The translations under genes were made by a program, and so were the position numbers. Under the pieces are notes generated by a model, which was given only the letters and a program-made list of their open reading frames with translations, had not been told where the DNA came from and did no database searches. Shown one piece after another: positions 16,747 to 25,618 of a stretch of DNA of 64,000 nucleotides (the first letter of the stretch is position 1; every line of letters starts with the position of its first letter). The stretch is from Fulvivirga ulvae. Its GTDB lineage: Bacteria > Bacteroidota > Bacteroidia > Cytophagales > Cyclobacteriaceae. The DNA is taken from assembly GCF_021389975.1 (NCBI RefSeq), contig NZ_CP089981.1, positions 5,791,501 to 5,855,500 on the forward strand, in the 5' to 3' direction.

Positions 16747-17457
16747 ATTGAGCTGATCGATCAGCTTCAGAAATTCATCACGTTTGTTCTTGCTCAGTAT
16801 GGCAGTTTGATCTTTTAATTTGATCATATTGCCATCAATGCTATCAATATGGTCAATGTTCACAATATGTGATCGATGGACTCGGAAAAAATTAGCTGGG
16901 AGCATTTGAATTAGCTTACTCATTGATTGCAGTGACATGATTTTACGTCCATCCTCTGTGATAATTTTCACGTAAGGCCCATCCCCATTTATGACTACTA
17001 TTTCATCAAATACAACCTTTACGATCTTGTTATCCGCTTTGATAAATAGTTTATCGGTTTGTTGAAGAGCGGTTGACTTTGGGAGATTACCTGCTTTGCG
17101 ATCTTTTGAGGAGATGACTTTTGCAACAGCCTTATAAAATCGGTCGAAATCTATAGGCTTTAATAAATAGTCTACCACATCCAATTCATAGCTCTGGACA
17201 GCATATTCAGAATAGGCCGTAGTGAGAATGGTTGCAGGCTTATTGGGTAAGATCTTTAGAAAATCAAGTCCTGTCAGGTCAGGCATTTGGATATCCAAAA
17301 ACAGGATATCAATGTTATCATTTTTGATGTGATTGAGCGCTTGCAGTGCAGAACTACAAGCAGCTGCCAATTCCAGCTCCGGAACTTTACTCACATAATC
17401 CGAAAGTATTTTTCGGGCTATATTTTCATCGTCGACTATGAGACACTTCATTTTCAT
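16732..17457 (-). CDS. LytTR response regulator
   Basis: A 241-aa two-component response regulator. The receiver domain (1-120) has the acidic pair VDDE at 8-11, the phosphoacceptor Asp55 (ILFLDIQMPDLTG) and the conserved Lys in LLKPIDFDRF. The LytTR DNA-binding domain (about 140-240) shows LFIKADNKIVKVVFDEIVVINGDGPYVKI and FFRVHRSHIVNIDHIDSIDG. It overlaps the LytS-type kinase gene by 4 nt, so the pair is coupled. The divergent efflux operon begins about 200 bp from the kinase start and is the natural target. Confidence 0.95.
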   Translation of the reverse strand: MKMKCLIVDDENIARKILSDYVSKVPELELAAACSSALQALNHIKNDNIDILFLDIQMPDLTGLDFLKILPNKPATILTTAYSEYAVQSYELDVVDYLLKPIDFDRFYKAVAKVISSKDRKAGNLPKSTALQQTDKLFIKADNKIVKVVFDEIVVINGDGPYVKIITEDGRKIMSLQSMSKLIQMLPANFFRVHRSHIVNIDHIDSIDGNMIKLKDQTAILSKNKRDEFLKLIDQLNLLGE

Positions 17458-18500
17458 AATGCCATCTTTAGGTTCAGCTGATACATATGATTTTCTTTCT
17501 TTATGTCAATTTTATGTTTTCCGGGGTAATTGGCCTCAAGTAATTTTAACGAGTTCGTAAGCCCGATCCCTGTACGATGCATTTGAGTTTCCTCTATGTC
17601 TTCTTTGATGGTATTTTCTGTTCGAAAATTAAGTTCATAATCCTCTACTTCCAGACTGATTTTGATCCAACCCTGAGGGTTGCTTTCCAGATCGGAGTGT
17701 TTAAAACAGTTTTCAATAAAATTAATGAGGATCATCGGCGCAATTCTAAGACCGTTGGTAATACCGGCATGGTAGAAATCTATATTCAATGGATCTTCAT
17801 GTTTAAGCAGTTGAATGCTTAGATAGTGTTCGATCAACTCCTTTTCTTTCAATAAAGACACTTTCTCCTGATCACAGTCATACAGTAAATAGCGCAGTAG
17901 CTTGGATAGTTTTGAAATCATTTCAGCCGCTCGTTCATCCCTCAGATAGGCGAGCCCGTAAATATTGTTGAGCGTATTAAAAAGGAAGTGTGGACTGATC
18001 TGGCTTTTTAACAGTTTTAATTCAGCCTCAACTCTTTGAGCTTTGTGCTCAATTTTTTGAACCGCATTGAGATAATATATACGTGCCAACCGAATACTTG
18101 CCATGTAAATAATCCCCAGAAAAACCATCAATACCCACAAAACTATCCTGACTGACTTAGGAGCGTACTGTGCTCTTAACATAGTCAAACCAAGTACTTC
18201 AGCCATTAGGGTATGCGCATAAATTCCAATGACAAAAAGGAGAATGTTGACTCCAATTAACAAACCGATTTTTCGATCTATTTTTCCTTCTCTTGCCAGG
18301 TATGCCGGAAATAGTTTATATCCAAAGAGCCAAATAATAAGGGTGCCAAAAAAGACATAAGTGACCAGATAGTACACGGTATCGGCCACCGTTCGCTGAT
18401 AGGTTAATACCAAACTTATAGCGATGTGCATACTGAACCACAGGAGGTAAGGACCCACTTTAAGGAAACGTTCTGTCTTCGATAGTGCCTGACTCATCAT
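17454..18500 (-). CDS. LytS-type sensor histidine kinase
   Basis: A 348-aa inner-membrane kinase. Four TM helices cover residues 18-140 with no large periplasmic sensor domain. The His_kinase domain follows with the phosphoacceptor His171 in LLKSQISPHFLFNTLNNIYGL, and the HATPase_c part has PMILINFIENCFKHS (N box) and TGIGLTNSLKLLEANYPGKH (G box). The stimulus is probably sensed within or near the membrane, fitting an envelope or drug stress linked to the divergent RND pump. It overlaps the regulator gene (ATGA-type, 4 nt). Confidence 0.93.
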   Translation of the reverse strand: MMSQALSKTERFLKVGPYLLWFSMHIAISLVLTYQRTVADTVYYLVTYVFFGTLIIWLFGYKLFPAYLAREGKIDRKIGLLIGVNILLFVIGIYAHTLMAEVLGLTMLRAQYAPKSVRIVLWVLMVFLGIIYMASIRLARIYYLNAVQKIEHKAQRVEAELKLLKSQISPHFLFNTLNNIYGLAYLRDERAAEMISKLSKLLRYLLYDCDQEKVSLLKEKELIEHYLSIQLLKHEDPLNIDFYHAGITNGLRIAPMILINFIENCFKHSDLESNPQGWIKISLEVEDYELNFRTENTIKEDIEETQMHRTGIGLTNSLKLLEANYPGKHKIDIKKENHMYQLNLKMAL

Positions 18501-18535
18501 TGCAATAATATACTCAGATTTTATTGAATCTTTAT

Positions 18536-18579
18536 AAAATGAATGGAATGATCATTTTATCGCATGAATCATTCATTTT
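18536..18579. promoter_or_regulatory. Inverted repeat in the divergent kinase/efflux promoter region
   Basis: AAAATGAATG (18536-18545) recurs inverted as CATTCATTTT (18570-18579), 24 nt apart, in the 203-bp gap between the kinase and the efflux operon. The arms are spaced like a dimer site for a LytTR regulator. No binding is shown. Confidence 0.45.
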
Positions 18580-18703
18580 GATAATTGAAAAGCTTTGTTC
18601 ATCATATTGGGCACTTGGTTTACTTATATGGGAGGCTCATTAATTTTTTTTCATGCTGGTTGATGTCCAAAATAATTTTGGCCCGAAATCAAAATACAAA
18701 AGC

Positions 18704-19060
18704 ATGAAAAAAATCAGTAAGTTATTCGCCATGATCTTATGTGTCATATCAACTAACCTTTCGGCACAGGATAAACAGGATGAAATCATTGGGGTTTGGA
18801 ATACGCGTGATGCACAAATAGAGATCTACAAAGCAGATGATAAGTATATAGGAGTACCTATTGACTCGAAGGGTGAAAGATACCCCGAACGGAAAATCCT
18901 TCATCTTGAGCATAAGAACGATAAGTGGGTAGGAAAAATATACTCCAGAGAACGAAACCGGTCGCTGGATGTAATATGTGAGGTGGAAGACAACAAACTT
19001 CTCCTTGAAGTGAGTGCTGGTCGTATATCCCGAAATCTTGAATGGACAAGAGCCAACTAA
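18704..19060 (+). CDS. DUF2147 family secreted protein
   Basis: A 118-aa exported protein. The signal peptide spans residues 1-21 (KKISKLFAMILCVISTNLSAQ). The mature part carries the DUF2147 pattern: IIGVWNTRDAQIEIYKADDKYIG, then WVGKIYSRERNRSLDVICEVEDNKLLLEVSAG and a terminal LEWTRAN. The ATG at 18704 is chosen because it begins the signal peptide; an in-frame ATG 51 nt upstream adds nothing recognisable. It is the first gene of the efflux operon, 25 nt before the TolC fusion. DUF2147 proteins are small periplasmic beta-barrel (lipocalin-like) folds of unknown role; a link to pump function is inferred from position. Confidence 0.75.
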   Translation: MKKISKLFAMILCVISTNLSAQDKQDEIIGVWNTRDAQIEIYKADDKYIGVPIDSKGERYPERKILHLEHKNDKWVGKIYSRERNRSLDVICEVEDNKLLLEVSAGRISRNLEWTRAN

Positions 19061-19085
19061 TTGTATAACACTGCATATCATATCC

Positions 19086-21434
19086 ATGAAGTTTACAATA
19101 AATCTTGTCCTGCTCTTTAGCATGGCTGGTGCACACGCACAAACACTTAAGATTGGTGTGATCACTGATTTTGAACAGTCTCCTACCCTGTCAATTATTA
19201 TCGATCAGATGATTCACGAGATTGATCAGACCACCGGGGTATCTCGGAAAACTAGTTTGGAAGCGACTTTCTTTGGCATTTTTGATATTGAATCTGCTCA
19301 AACATCTTATCGCCAATTGGATGGTAAGACCGATCTCATCATTGCTGTAGGAAGCATCAGCGCAAAAGGGCTGTCGTTAATGAGTGACCTGCCAGTTCCT
19401 GTAATTGCACTGGGAATTATCGATCCTGGGTTGCAGGATCTCCCCTATATAAACGGCACCTCGGGAAAACGAAACTTCACTTACATTTGGCAGACACGGA
19501 ATCTGGAAAAAGAATTGGAAGCTTTTTATAAGATCCATGATTTCAAAAGTGTGGTAGTATTTGCAGATGAGAAAGCCGCATCAACAGTCAACAAACAAAA
19601 GGCCAGGAACCTTATCGATTCTCTTTCTGAAAAGTTAAATACAGAGCTATCCATTATTCCAGTTGGTTCTGATTTGGAGCAAGTGGTTGACCAAATACCC
19701 GCAAACACAGATGCCGCCTATTTTACGGTGCTGCTTAGCCAACCCGAATCGCAGATCCAACTACTGATCAATCAACTCAATCAACGGAAAATTGCCACAT
19801 TTTCTGGTAACTCCAGGCTAATGGACAATGGCGTACTTGGTACAATGACTAATGAAAATGATCTGCAGCAGGTGATTCGAAAACTAGCCATCATGACTGA
19901 TGGAATTGTATCCGGATCGGAGCTTTCGTTCATGCCTGTGACACTTGATACCAGGGAAAGCCTGTATGTCAATATTGCTACCGCACGAAAAATACAGCTC
20001 CCGATTCCTTTTGAAGTGCTTTTTACCGCTACCATTATTGGGGATGATGAATCAGCCATCGAAACCTATTCATTTGAAGAAGTTGCCGAAAAAGCTTTGG
20101 CAGCAAACCTCAACATTCAAATCAGCTACCGGGATGTGGAGATTAGTAAGGTGCGAGTAAAGTCTGCCAGGTCAAACGTATTGCCCAGTATTGAATCAGG
20201 GCTTACTGCCTCGCAGATTAATGAAAAGCGGGCCAACGCAGCATTCAATACTCCGGAGCAGTCTTTAACTGCAGGTCTCACCCTTACTCAGGTAATCTAT
20301 TCGGAACAAGCCATAGCTGCCATTAAGATTGCCAGGTACCTGCAACAAGCACAGGAGTACAACACGGAGGCCGAAGTTTTGAGGGTTTTATTTGATACTT
20401 ATACGGCTTATTCAAATGTGTTGTCTGCCAAGACAAACGTACTGATACAGCGGGAAAACCTTTTGAACACACGGAAGAATAAGGAACTGGCGGCTATTCG
20501 TGTAGACCTTGGAGCTTCGAACAACACGGACCTTTACCGATGGGAGTCAGAGCTGGCGATAGCTAATCAGTCCGTGATAGAAGCACAAACCACACTCTTG
20601 TCGGCTAAGCTGCAATTGAATACACTGTTGGCTAATAATCTGGATTCAGAATTTGAGGTAGCGGATGTTTCGCTGGAAGATGACCTGTTTAAGGCTTTTA
20701 GTCAAGGCCCCATTTCTAAGGTGATAAAAACTCCGGAAAGCTTACGTATTGTTTCAGATTTTTTAGTAGCAGAAAGTCAACGTCAAAACCCCAATAAGAA
20801 AGCACTGACAGAAAACATACATGCAGCTAATCGTCAACTCGAACAAAATCAGCGATTGCTTTACACGCCTACGATAGCATTGCAAGCCCAGACCTCCCAG
20901 GTATTAGCAAGAGGTGGTGCAGGATCAATCCTCGATGCCCAGGCCATGGCACTTGGTATGACTGAATTACAAGACAATTCCTGGCTTGTCGGGGTATCCC
21001 TTTCCCTCCCAATTTTTGATGGGTTCGGCAGGAAGGCTGCTATCCAGCAATCCAAAATCAGACTGGAGCAATTAGACTATTCCCAAACACTTCTGGATCA
21101 GAATCTGGAGCTTGGCATTAGGGCGGGTGTACTCAATCTGGTGAGCGCAAGTACCAATATTCGATATAGTCAATCAGCATCTGAAAGTGCCCTTGAAAAC
21201 TTCGAGTTGGTTCAGGAAAATTACAAACAAGGTCAGGTAACGATTACCCAACTGATAGACGCGCAGCAGACGGCATTGGAAGCTCGGTTGGCGGCTGCTT
21301 TTTCCATCTATGAATATATCCAGGCTCATCTTCAATTAGAATTCAGTGCGGGCTCATTCATCATGCTGATGCCCGAAGATCAGCTTCAGGATTTTAATAA
21401 CCGACTTCAGCAGTACTTAAACAATCAAAATTGA
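19086..21434 (+). CDS. Periplasmic-binding-domain / TolC outer-membrane channel fusion
   Basis: A 782-aa exported protein with two parts. After a signal peptide (1-18), residues 20-320 resemble an ABC transporter substrate-binding protein of the ABC_sub_bind type (KIGVITDFEQSP, LIIAVGSISAKG, VPVIALGIIDP, VVVFADEKAA, TDAAYFTVLLSQPESQIQLLINQLNQRKIATFSG). Residues 340-770 form a TolC/OEP channel with two repeats of coiled coil (SFEEVAEKALAANLNIQISYRDVEISKVRVKSARSNVLPSIE; LENFELVQENYKQGQVTITQLIDAQQTALEARLAAAFS). A typical TolC has 420-490 aa. The in-frame ATG at 19086 fits the signal peptide. The adaptor and RND pump follow at once, so it is the outer channel of that system. Confidence 0.88.
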   Translation: MKFTINLVLLFSMAGAHAQTLKIGVITDFEQSPTLSIIIDQMIHEIDQTTGVSRKTSLEATFFGIFDIESAQTSYRQLDGKTDLIIAVGSISAKGLSLMSDLPVPVIALGIIDPGLQDLPYINGTSGKRNFTYIWQTRNLEKELEAFYKIHDFKSVVVFADEKAASTVNKQKARNLIDSLSEKLNTELSIIPVGSDLEQVVDQIPANTDAAYFTVLLSQPESQIQLLINQLNQRKIATFSGNSRLMDNGVLGTMTNENDLQQVIRKLAIMTDGIVSGSELSFMPVTLDTRESLYVNIATARKIQLPIPFEVLFTATIIGDDESAIETYSFEEVAEKALAANLNIQISYRDVEISKVRVKSARSNVLPSIESGLTASQINEKRANAAFNTPEQSLTAGLTLTQVIYSEQAIAAIKIARYLQQAQEYNTEAEVLRVLFDTYTAYSNVLSAKTNVLIQRENLLNTRKNKELAAIRVDLGASNNTDLYRWESELAIANQSVIEAQTTLLSAKLQLNTLLANNLDSEFEVADVSLEDDLFKAFSQGPISKVIKTPESLRIVSDFLVAESQRQNPNKKALTENIHAANRQLEQNQRLLYTPTIALQAQTSQVLARGGAGSILDAQAMALGMTELQDNSWLVGVSLSLPIFDGFGRKAAIQQSKIRLEQLDYSQTLLDQNLELGIRAGVLNLVSASTNIRYSQSASESALENFELVQENYKQGQVTITQLIDAQQTALEARLAAAFSIYEYIQAHLQLEFSAGSFIMLMPEDQLQDFNNRLQQYLNNQN

Positions 21435-21442
21435 TACAAACC

Positions 21443-22528
21443 ATGAAGAATCTATATATAGCGCTTCTTTCGCTTTTCCTGCTTAGTGGATGTGGGAATT
21501 CAAGTGAGGAACAACAAGAAGTACTGGTCAAACCCATCAAGTATGGCGTGGTAGAGTCGTTTGGAGGCTTAACTACACGGACTTTTAACGGGATCACCCA
21601 GTCCGGTTCGGAAACGAAACTGAGTTTTCGTACGGGAGGGTTAATTACCAGGCTGAACGTGACTGTAGGTCAGCGTATAAAAAAGGGTCAGCTACTGGCC
21701 CAATTAGACCAAACAGATGCATTACTTGCCCTGCAGCAGGTGCAGGCAGATGTGGCGAACACACAAATCCAATTGGAAACCGCTTCATCAAGCTTCGAAA
21801 GGATCAAGCAACTCTATCAAACCAACAATGCCTCATTGAGTGATTACGAGAAGGCAAGGAGTACATTATCCAATGCGCAAAGTTCTTACGAGATCTCTCT
21901 GAAACGTTTAGACCTGCAGCAGTCCCAGGTTGCATATACAACCATTGCCGCGCCAATGTCGGGCATTGTCTCTTCAGTAAATGCGGAGGCCAACGAGGTA
22001 GTGAGTCCCGGTAATATTATTCTTACGATGAGTAAGGAAAATGCCAATGATATAGAAGCACAGGCTGGAATACCTGAAAAATATATCAGCCAAGTAAGAC
22101 AGGGAAGCTCAGCTAAGATCAGGATACCCACGCTATCAGGCGAATTTGACGGCGTCATCACAGAAGTGGGTTACTCTTCGTCTGGCGGCACCTATCCGGT
22201 GATTGCCTCTCTGACAAATACGAGGGAAGAGGTAAGACCAGGCATGCCGGTAGAGGTTACGCTCACCTTTGGCGATGAGGAGCAGGAGGAGCAATTGATC
22301 GTTCCCGTGAAAGCAGTGGGAAAAGACGAAAGCGGGCAATTTGTTTATGTCCTAAGCCCGGTAAGTGATGAAGTTTATGCAGCAAAAAAAATGAGCGTTG
22401 AAATTGGCAGCCTCATGTCAGAAGGATTCATCGTGAGATCAGGCCTGACCCAGAATCAAATCGTTGCAGTAGCAGGCCTCAGAACACTATACGACGGAAT
22501 GAAAGTCTCACTTTTAACCCAACAATGA
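21443..22528 (+). CDS. RND efflux periplasmic adaptor lipoprotein
   Basis: A 361-aa membrane fusion protein linking pump and channel. The lipobox LLSGC follows an N-terminal hydrophobic segment, so it is anchored by lipid. The lipoyl half-motifs (GGLITRLNVTVGQRIKKGQLLAQLDQ and YTTIAAPMSGIVSSVNAEANEVVSPGNIIL) flank a helical hairpin (about 75-155). Beta-barrel and membrane-proximal domains follow (GMPVEVTLTFGD, GLTQNQIVAVAGLRTLYDGMKV). The ATG at 21443 was chosen over a TTG at 21431. It sits 8 nt after the TolC stop and 1 nt before the pump start. Confidence 0.95.
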   Translation: MKNLYIALLSLFLLSGCGNSSEEQQEVLVKPIKYGVVESFGGLTTRTFNGITQSGSETKLSFRTGGLITRLNVTVGQRIKKGQLLAQLDQTDALLALQQVQADVANTQIQLETASSSFERIKQLYQTNNASLSDYEKARSTLSNAQSSYEISLKRLDLQQSQVAYTTIAAPMSGIVSSVNAEANEVVSPGNIILTMSKENANDIEAQAGIPEKYISQVRQGSSAKIRIPTLSGEFDGVITEVGYSSSGGTYPVIASLTNTREEVRPGMPVEVTLTFGDEEQEEQLIVPVKAVGKDESGQFVYVLSPVSDEVYAAKKMSVEIGSLMSEGFIVRSGLTQNQIVAVAGLRTLYDGMKVSLLTQQ

Positions 22529-22529
22529 G

Positions 22530-25500
22530 ATGAACCTTACTGCTTTTGCGATCAGGAATAATCGCGTTACTTATTTGTTACTGGGGATCATCATCATTCT
22601 TGGGATCACGGGATATGCTTCATTACCAAGAGATAGTATGCCTCCTTTTACGGTCAGGATAGCAAGGATTGTCACTATTTTTCCCGGGGCAAGCCCGGAA
22701 AGAATGGAGCTTTTGGTGACTGATCCACTTGAAAAAGTCGTGCAGGAAATTCCGGAGGTAGATTATATCGAAAGTGAATCAAGAACAGGGGTTTCTATTA
22801 TCAAAGTTGCCCTGAAAGAAAGCATTGGCGCGTCGGAGCTCAGACCCATTTGGGACCGCCTAAGAAGGAAAATAGGCCATGTAGAGGTGCCTTCAGGTGT
22901 TACCATGGGCCCTGATTTAAAAGATGAGGATTTGGGGATTACCTATGGCATAGCTGTGGGTTTAGAGAATGACGGATATGAACCCAGGGAGTTGGAGAAT
23001 TATGCGGATCAATTGAGAAATACGCTGATCCGCTTGAGGGATGCAGCTAAAGTAGAACTCTCAGGAGTGACAGAGCGTCGTGTATTTATCGATTACAACG
23101 ATGCGGAGCTTGCAAGGATCGGACTATCAGCCAGCGAGCTGAAGAATGTCATGTCTGGCACGAATATTATCATCCCGGCAGGCGAGATCAATGTTGGAGA
23201 TGAGCGTGTCATCCTGGAGCCTTCCGGAAATTTTGAAACGATTGAGGATATTCGGGACATGCTCATTCCGGTCGGGAGTGGTAGGGAAACTGTCTATTTG
23301 AAGGACGTGGCAAATGTCTATGAAGATTACATCTCGCCCCGGGAAACGATTGTAAGAATGAATGGACAACCAGCCATTGGCTTACATATTTCATTGAAAG
23401 AAGGTGCCAATATCGTACAATTGGGTGAAGAGGTCGACCAGCTTCTTGCCGACTTTAATCCAACCCTTCCTGTTGGTATTTTTGCAAAAAGGATTGCATC
23501 GCAGGATAATGCCGTGTCAGACAGTGTGAGCGATTTTGTCTCCAACCTCATTCAAAGTGTGATCATTGTATTGGCCGTTATGTTACTGTTCCTTGGGTTT
23601 AGAACGGGGATTGTTGTGGCCAGTCTAATTCCTACAGCCATTGTAATGTCCCTGTTTTTGATGGGGGTCTTTGATATTGGCCTCAACCAGGTTTCACTGG
23701 CCGCCTTGATCATGGCATTGGGCATGTTGGTAGACAATGCCATCGTGATGGCTGAATCCATGATGGTGAAAATGGAAAGAGGCGACAAAGCATTGGATGC
23801 TGCGATATCTTCGAGCAAGGAGCTTATGGTTCCCTTGCTTACAAGTTCCTTAACAACCTCCGCTGCATTCCTGTCCTTTTTCATTGCCGACTCCATCATG
23901 GGAGAGATCATGGGGCCTCTGTTTTCAGTGATCACTATTACGCTGCTCTCCTCATGGCTTATGGCCTTGACGATTGTGCCCATGCTGGCTATTATCTTCA
24001 TTAAGATCAAGCAGAATGGCACACAGCAAAAGCCTGGTTTCTTTGACAGGCTCAATGGATATTACAGGCAAGTCATCGTTTGGTCATTGACCAGACCTGT
24101 GGTGATTTTGTCAGTGGTTTTTGGTTGTCTGGCACTTTCACTGGTAGGTATGGGTAAACTAGATTTTGTATTCATGCCGGACAGTGAGCGTAACCTTGTG
24201 ACAGTTGATATTGTCTTACCTGCCGGTACAAGTTTGGAAACGACTGATTCGCGAGTTTCGGCCTTAGAACAGTATTTGTCAAACAGCCTGCTTGTCAATA
24301 AACGAAGGACTTTTGGTGTTAGAGATTGGTCTTCCTTCATTGGTGAGGGTCCTAAGTCCTACGACCTGGGGTATCAGGCTGACCAAAAACAGACCAACTA
24401 CGCACACCTGTTGGTCAACACGTCATCTGGTGGTGACAATCAATGGGTCATAGATAAGATCAATTCGTTTGCATTTAACCATCTGCCGGATGCCAAGGTT
24501 ACGGTTAAGAGACTTGCCAGTGGTGGCGGAGCCAGTGTCCCTGTTCAAATCAGAATTAGCGGACCGGATGCTGAAAAACTCAGCAGAATTGCTTCTGAAA
24601 CAAAAGCTCAGCTACGAACCATTGCGGGGACAAGTAATGTAGATGATGACTGGGGCCCAAAAATCAAAAAGATTTATGTTGACATCAATCCATCAAAGCT
24701 CAGCTACAGCGGATTGACCAACCAGGATGTTGCACTATCCTCCTACACTACTTTATCCGGATATACAGTAGGAGAATACCGTGAAGAAGAGAACAATATC
24801 CCCATAGCCATGCGAACAGAAGGTAGCCTTGAGGTAGCCTACGAAGACCTGGAAGGACTAAGTATATACAGTCAACGGACAGGTAAAACTGTACCGATGG
24901 CCCAGGTAGCAGACATTAGTGTGGACTGGCAACTGGCTAAAATAATCAGACGAGACCTCAATCGAACGATTACGGTTGAGTCTCAGCTACAGACTGGATA
25001 TACGGCGGCTGCGGTCACTAGCCAAATACTAAAGTGGCTAAATGAACAGCGTACTGAGTGGGGTGGTGAATATTCGTTTGAACTCGGGGGAGAGTCCGAG
25101 GCAAGTAGCAATGCAATGGGCGCGGTAATGGACAAACTTCCAGTTTCATTTTTCATTATCATCCTGCTGCTTGTGATGCAGTTTAACTCAGTTCGAAAAA
25201 GCAGTATAGTGTTGCTTGCCGTTCCTTTTGGGATCATTGGTGTGGTGGGTGGACTGCTGATCACCGGTACTAATCTGAGCTTCACAGGATTCCTGGGCAT
25301 CATTTCGTTATCAGGAATTGTAATTAATAACGCAATCGTACTCATTGACCGGATCCAATTGGAGCTTGATGAGAACAAGAGAACTCCTTACGATGCGATT
25401 ATGGCTGCAGCGCAGGAACGATTTCGTCCCATATTGCTTACCACCTTTACTACTTCTTTGGGCTTAATCCCTTTGTGGCTGGGCGGTGGTGAAATGTGGG

Positions 25501-25610
25501 AACCACTCGCCATTGGCATCATCTTCGGATTACTTTTCGCCACGGTGATTACACTGGTATTGGTCCCGGTACTCTATCGATTGTTTTACAAAGTTTCCCT
25601 ACCAAAATAA
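22530..25610 (+). CDS. RND multidrug efflux permease (AcrB/HAE1 type)
   Basis: A 1026-aa inner-membrane proton antiporter pump. TM1 is at residues 10-28, the first large periplasmic loop follows, and TM2-6 begin at about 333. The TM4 motif ALIMALGMLVDNAIVMAESMMVKMERG carries the proton-relay Asp. TM7 is near 520 and TM8-12 lie at the C-terminus (LPVSFFIIILLLVMQFNSVRKSSIVLLAVPFGIIGVVGG, GIVINNAIVLIDRIQLE). Conserved FPGASPERMELLVTDPLEKVVQEIPEVDYIES supports the class. Its substrate is unknown, probably hydrophobic drugs, bile-like or envelope compounds. It is coupled to the adaptor gene and followed by an outer-membrane protein. Confidence 0.97.
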   Translation: MNLTAFAIRNNRVTYLLLGIIIILGITGYASLPRDSMPPFTVRIARIVTIFPGASPERMELLVTDPLEKVVQEIPEVDYIESESRTGVSIIKVALKESIGASELRPIWDRLRRKIGHVEVPSGVTMGPDLKDEDLGITYGIAVGLENDGYEPRELENYADQLRNTLIRLRDAAKVELSGVTERRVFIDYNDAELARIGLSASELKNVMSGTNIIIPAGEINVGDERVILEPSGNFETIEDIRDMLIPVGSGRETVYLKDVANVYEDYISPRETIVRMNGQPAIGLHISLKEGANIVQLGEEVDQLLADFNPTLPVGIFAKRIASQDNAVSDSVSDFVSNLIQSVIIVLAVMLLFLGFRTGIVVASLIPTAIVMSLFLMGVFDIGLNQVSLAALIMALGMLVDNAIVMAESMMVKMERGDKALDAAISSSKELMVPLLTSSLTTSAAFLSFFIADSIMGEIMGPLFSVITITLLSSWLMALTIVPMLAIIFIKIKQNGTQQKPGFFDRLNGYYRQVIVWSLTRPVVILSVVFGCLALSLVGMGKLDFVFMPDSERNLVTVDIVLPAGTSLETTDSRVSALEQYLSNSLLVNKRRTFGVRDWSSFIGEGPKSYDLGYQADQKQTNYAHLLVNTSSGGDNQWVIDKINSFAFNHLPDAKVTVKRLASGGGASVPVQIRISGPDAEKLSRIASETKAQLRTIAGTSNVDDDWGPKIKKIYVDINPSKLSYSGLTNQDVALSSYTTLSGYTVGEYREEENNIPIAMRTEGSLEVAYEDLEGLSIYSQRTGKTVPMAQVADISVDWQLAKIIRRDLNRTITVESQLQTGYTAAAVTSQILKWLNEQRTEWGGEYSFELGGESEASSNAMGAVMDKLPVSFFIIILLLVMQFNSVRKSSIVLLAVPFGIIGVVGGLLITGTNLSFTGFLGIISLSGIVINNAIVLIDRIQLELDENKRTPYDAIMAAAQERFRPILLTTFTTSLGLIPLWLGGGEMWEPLAIGIIFGLLFATVITLVLVPVLYRLFYKVSLPK

Positions 25611-25618
25611 GCACTCCT

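Noticed and set aside
23552..24055. 167-codon frame opposite the RND pump
   Set aside because: Antisense of conserved TM helices of the permease; no independent support.
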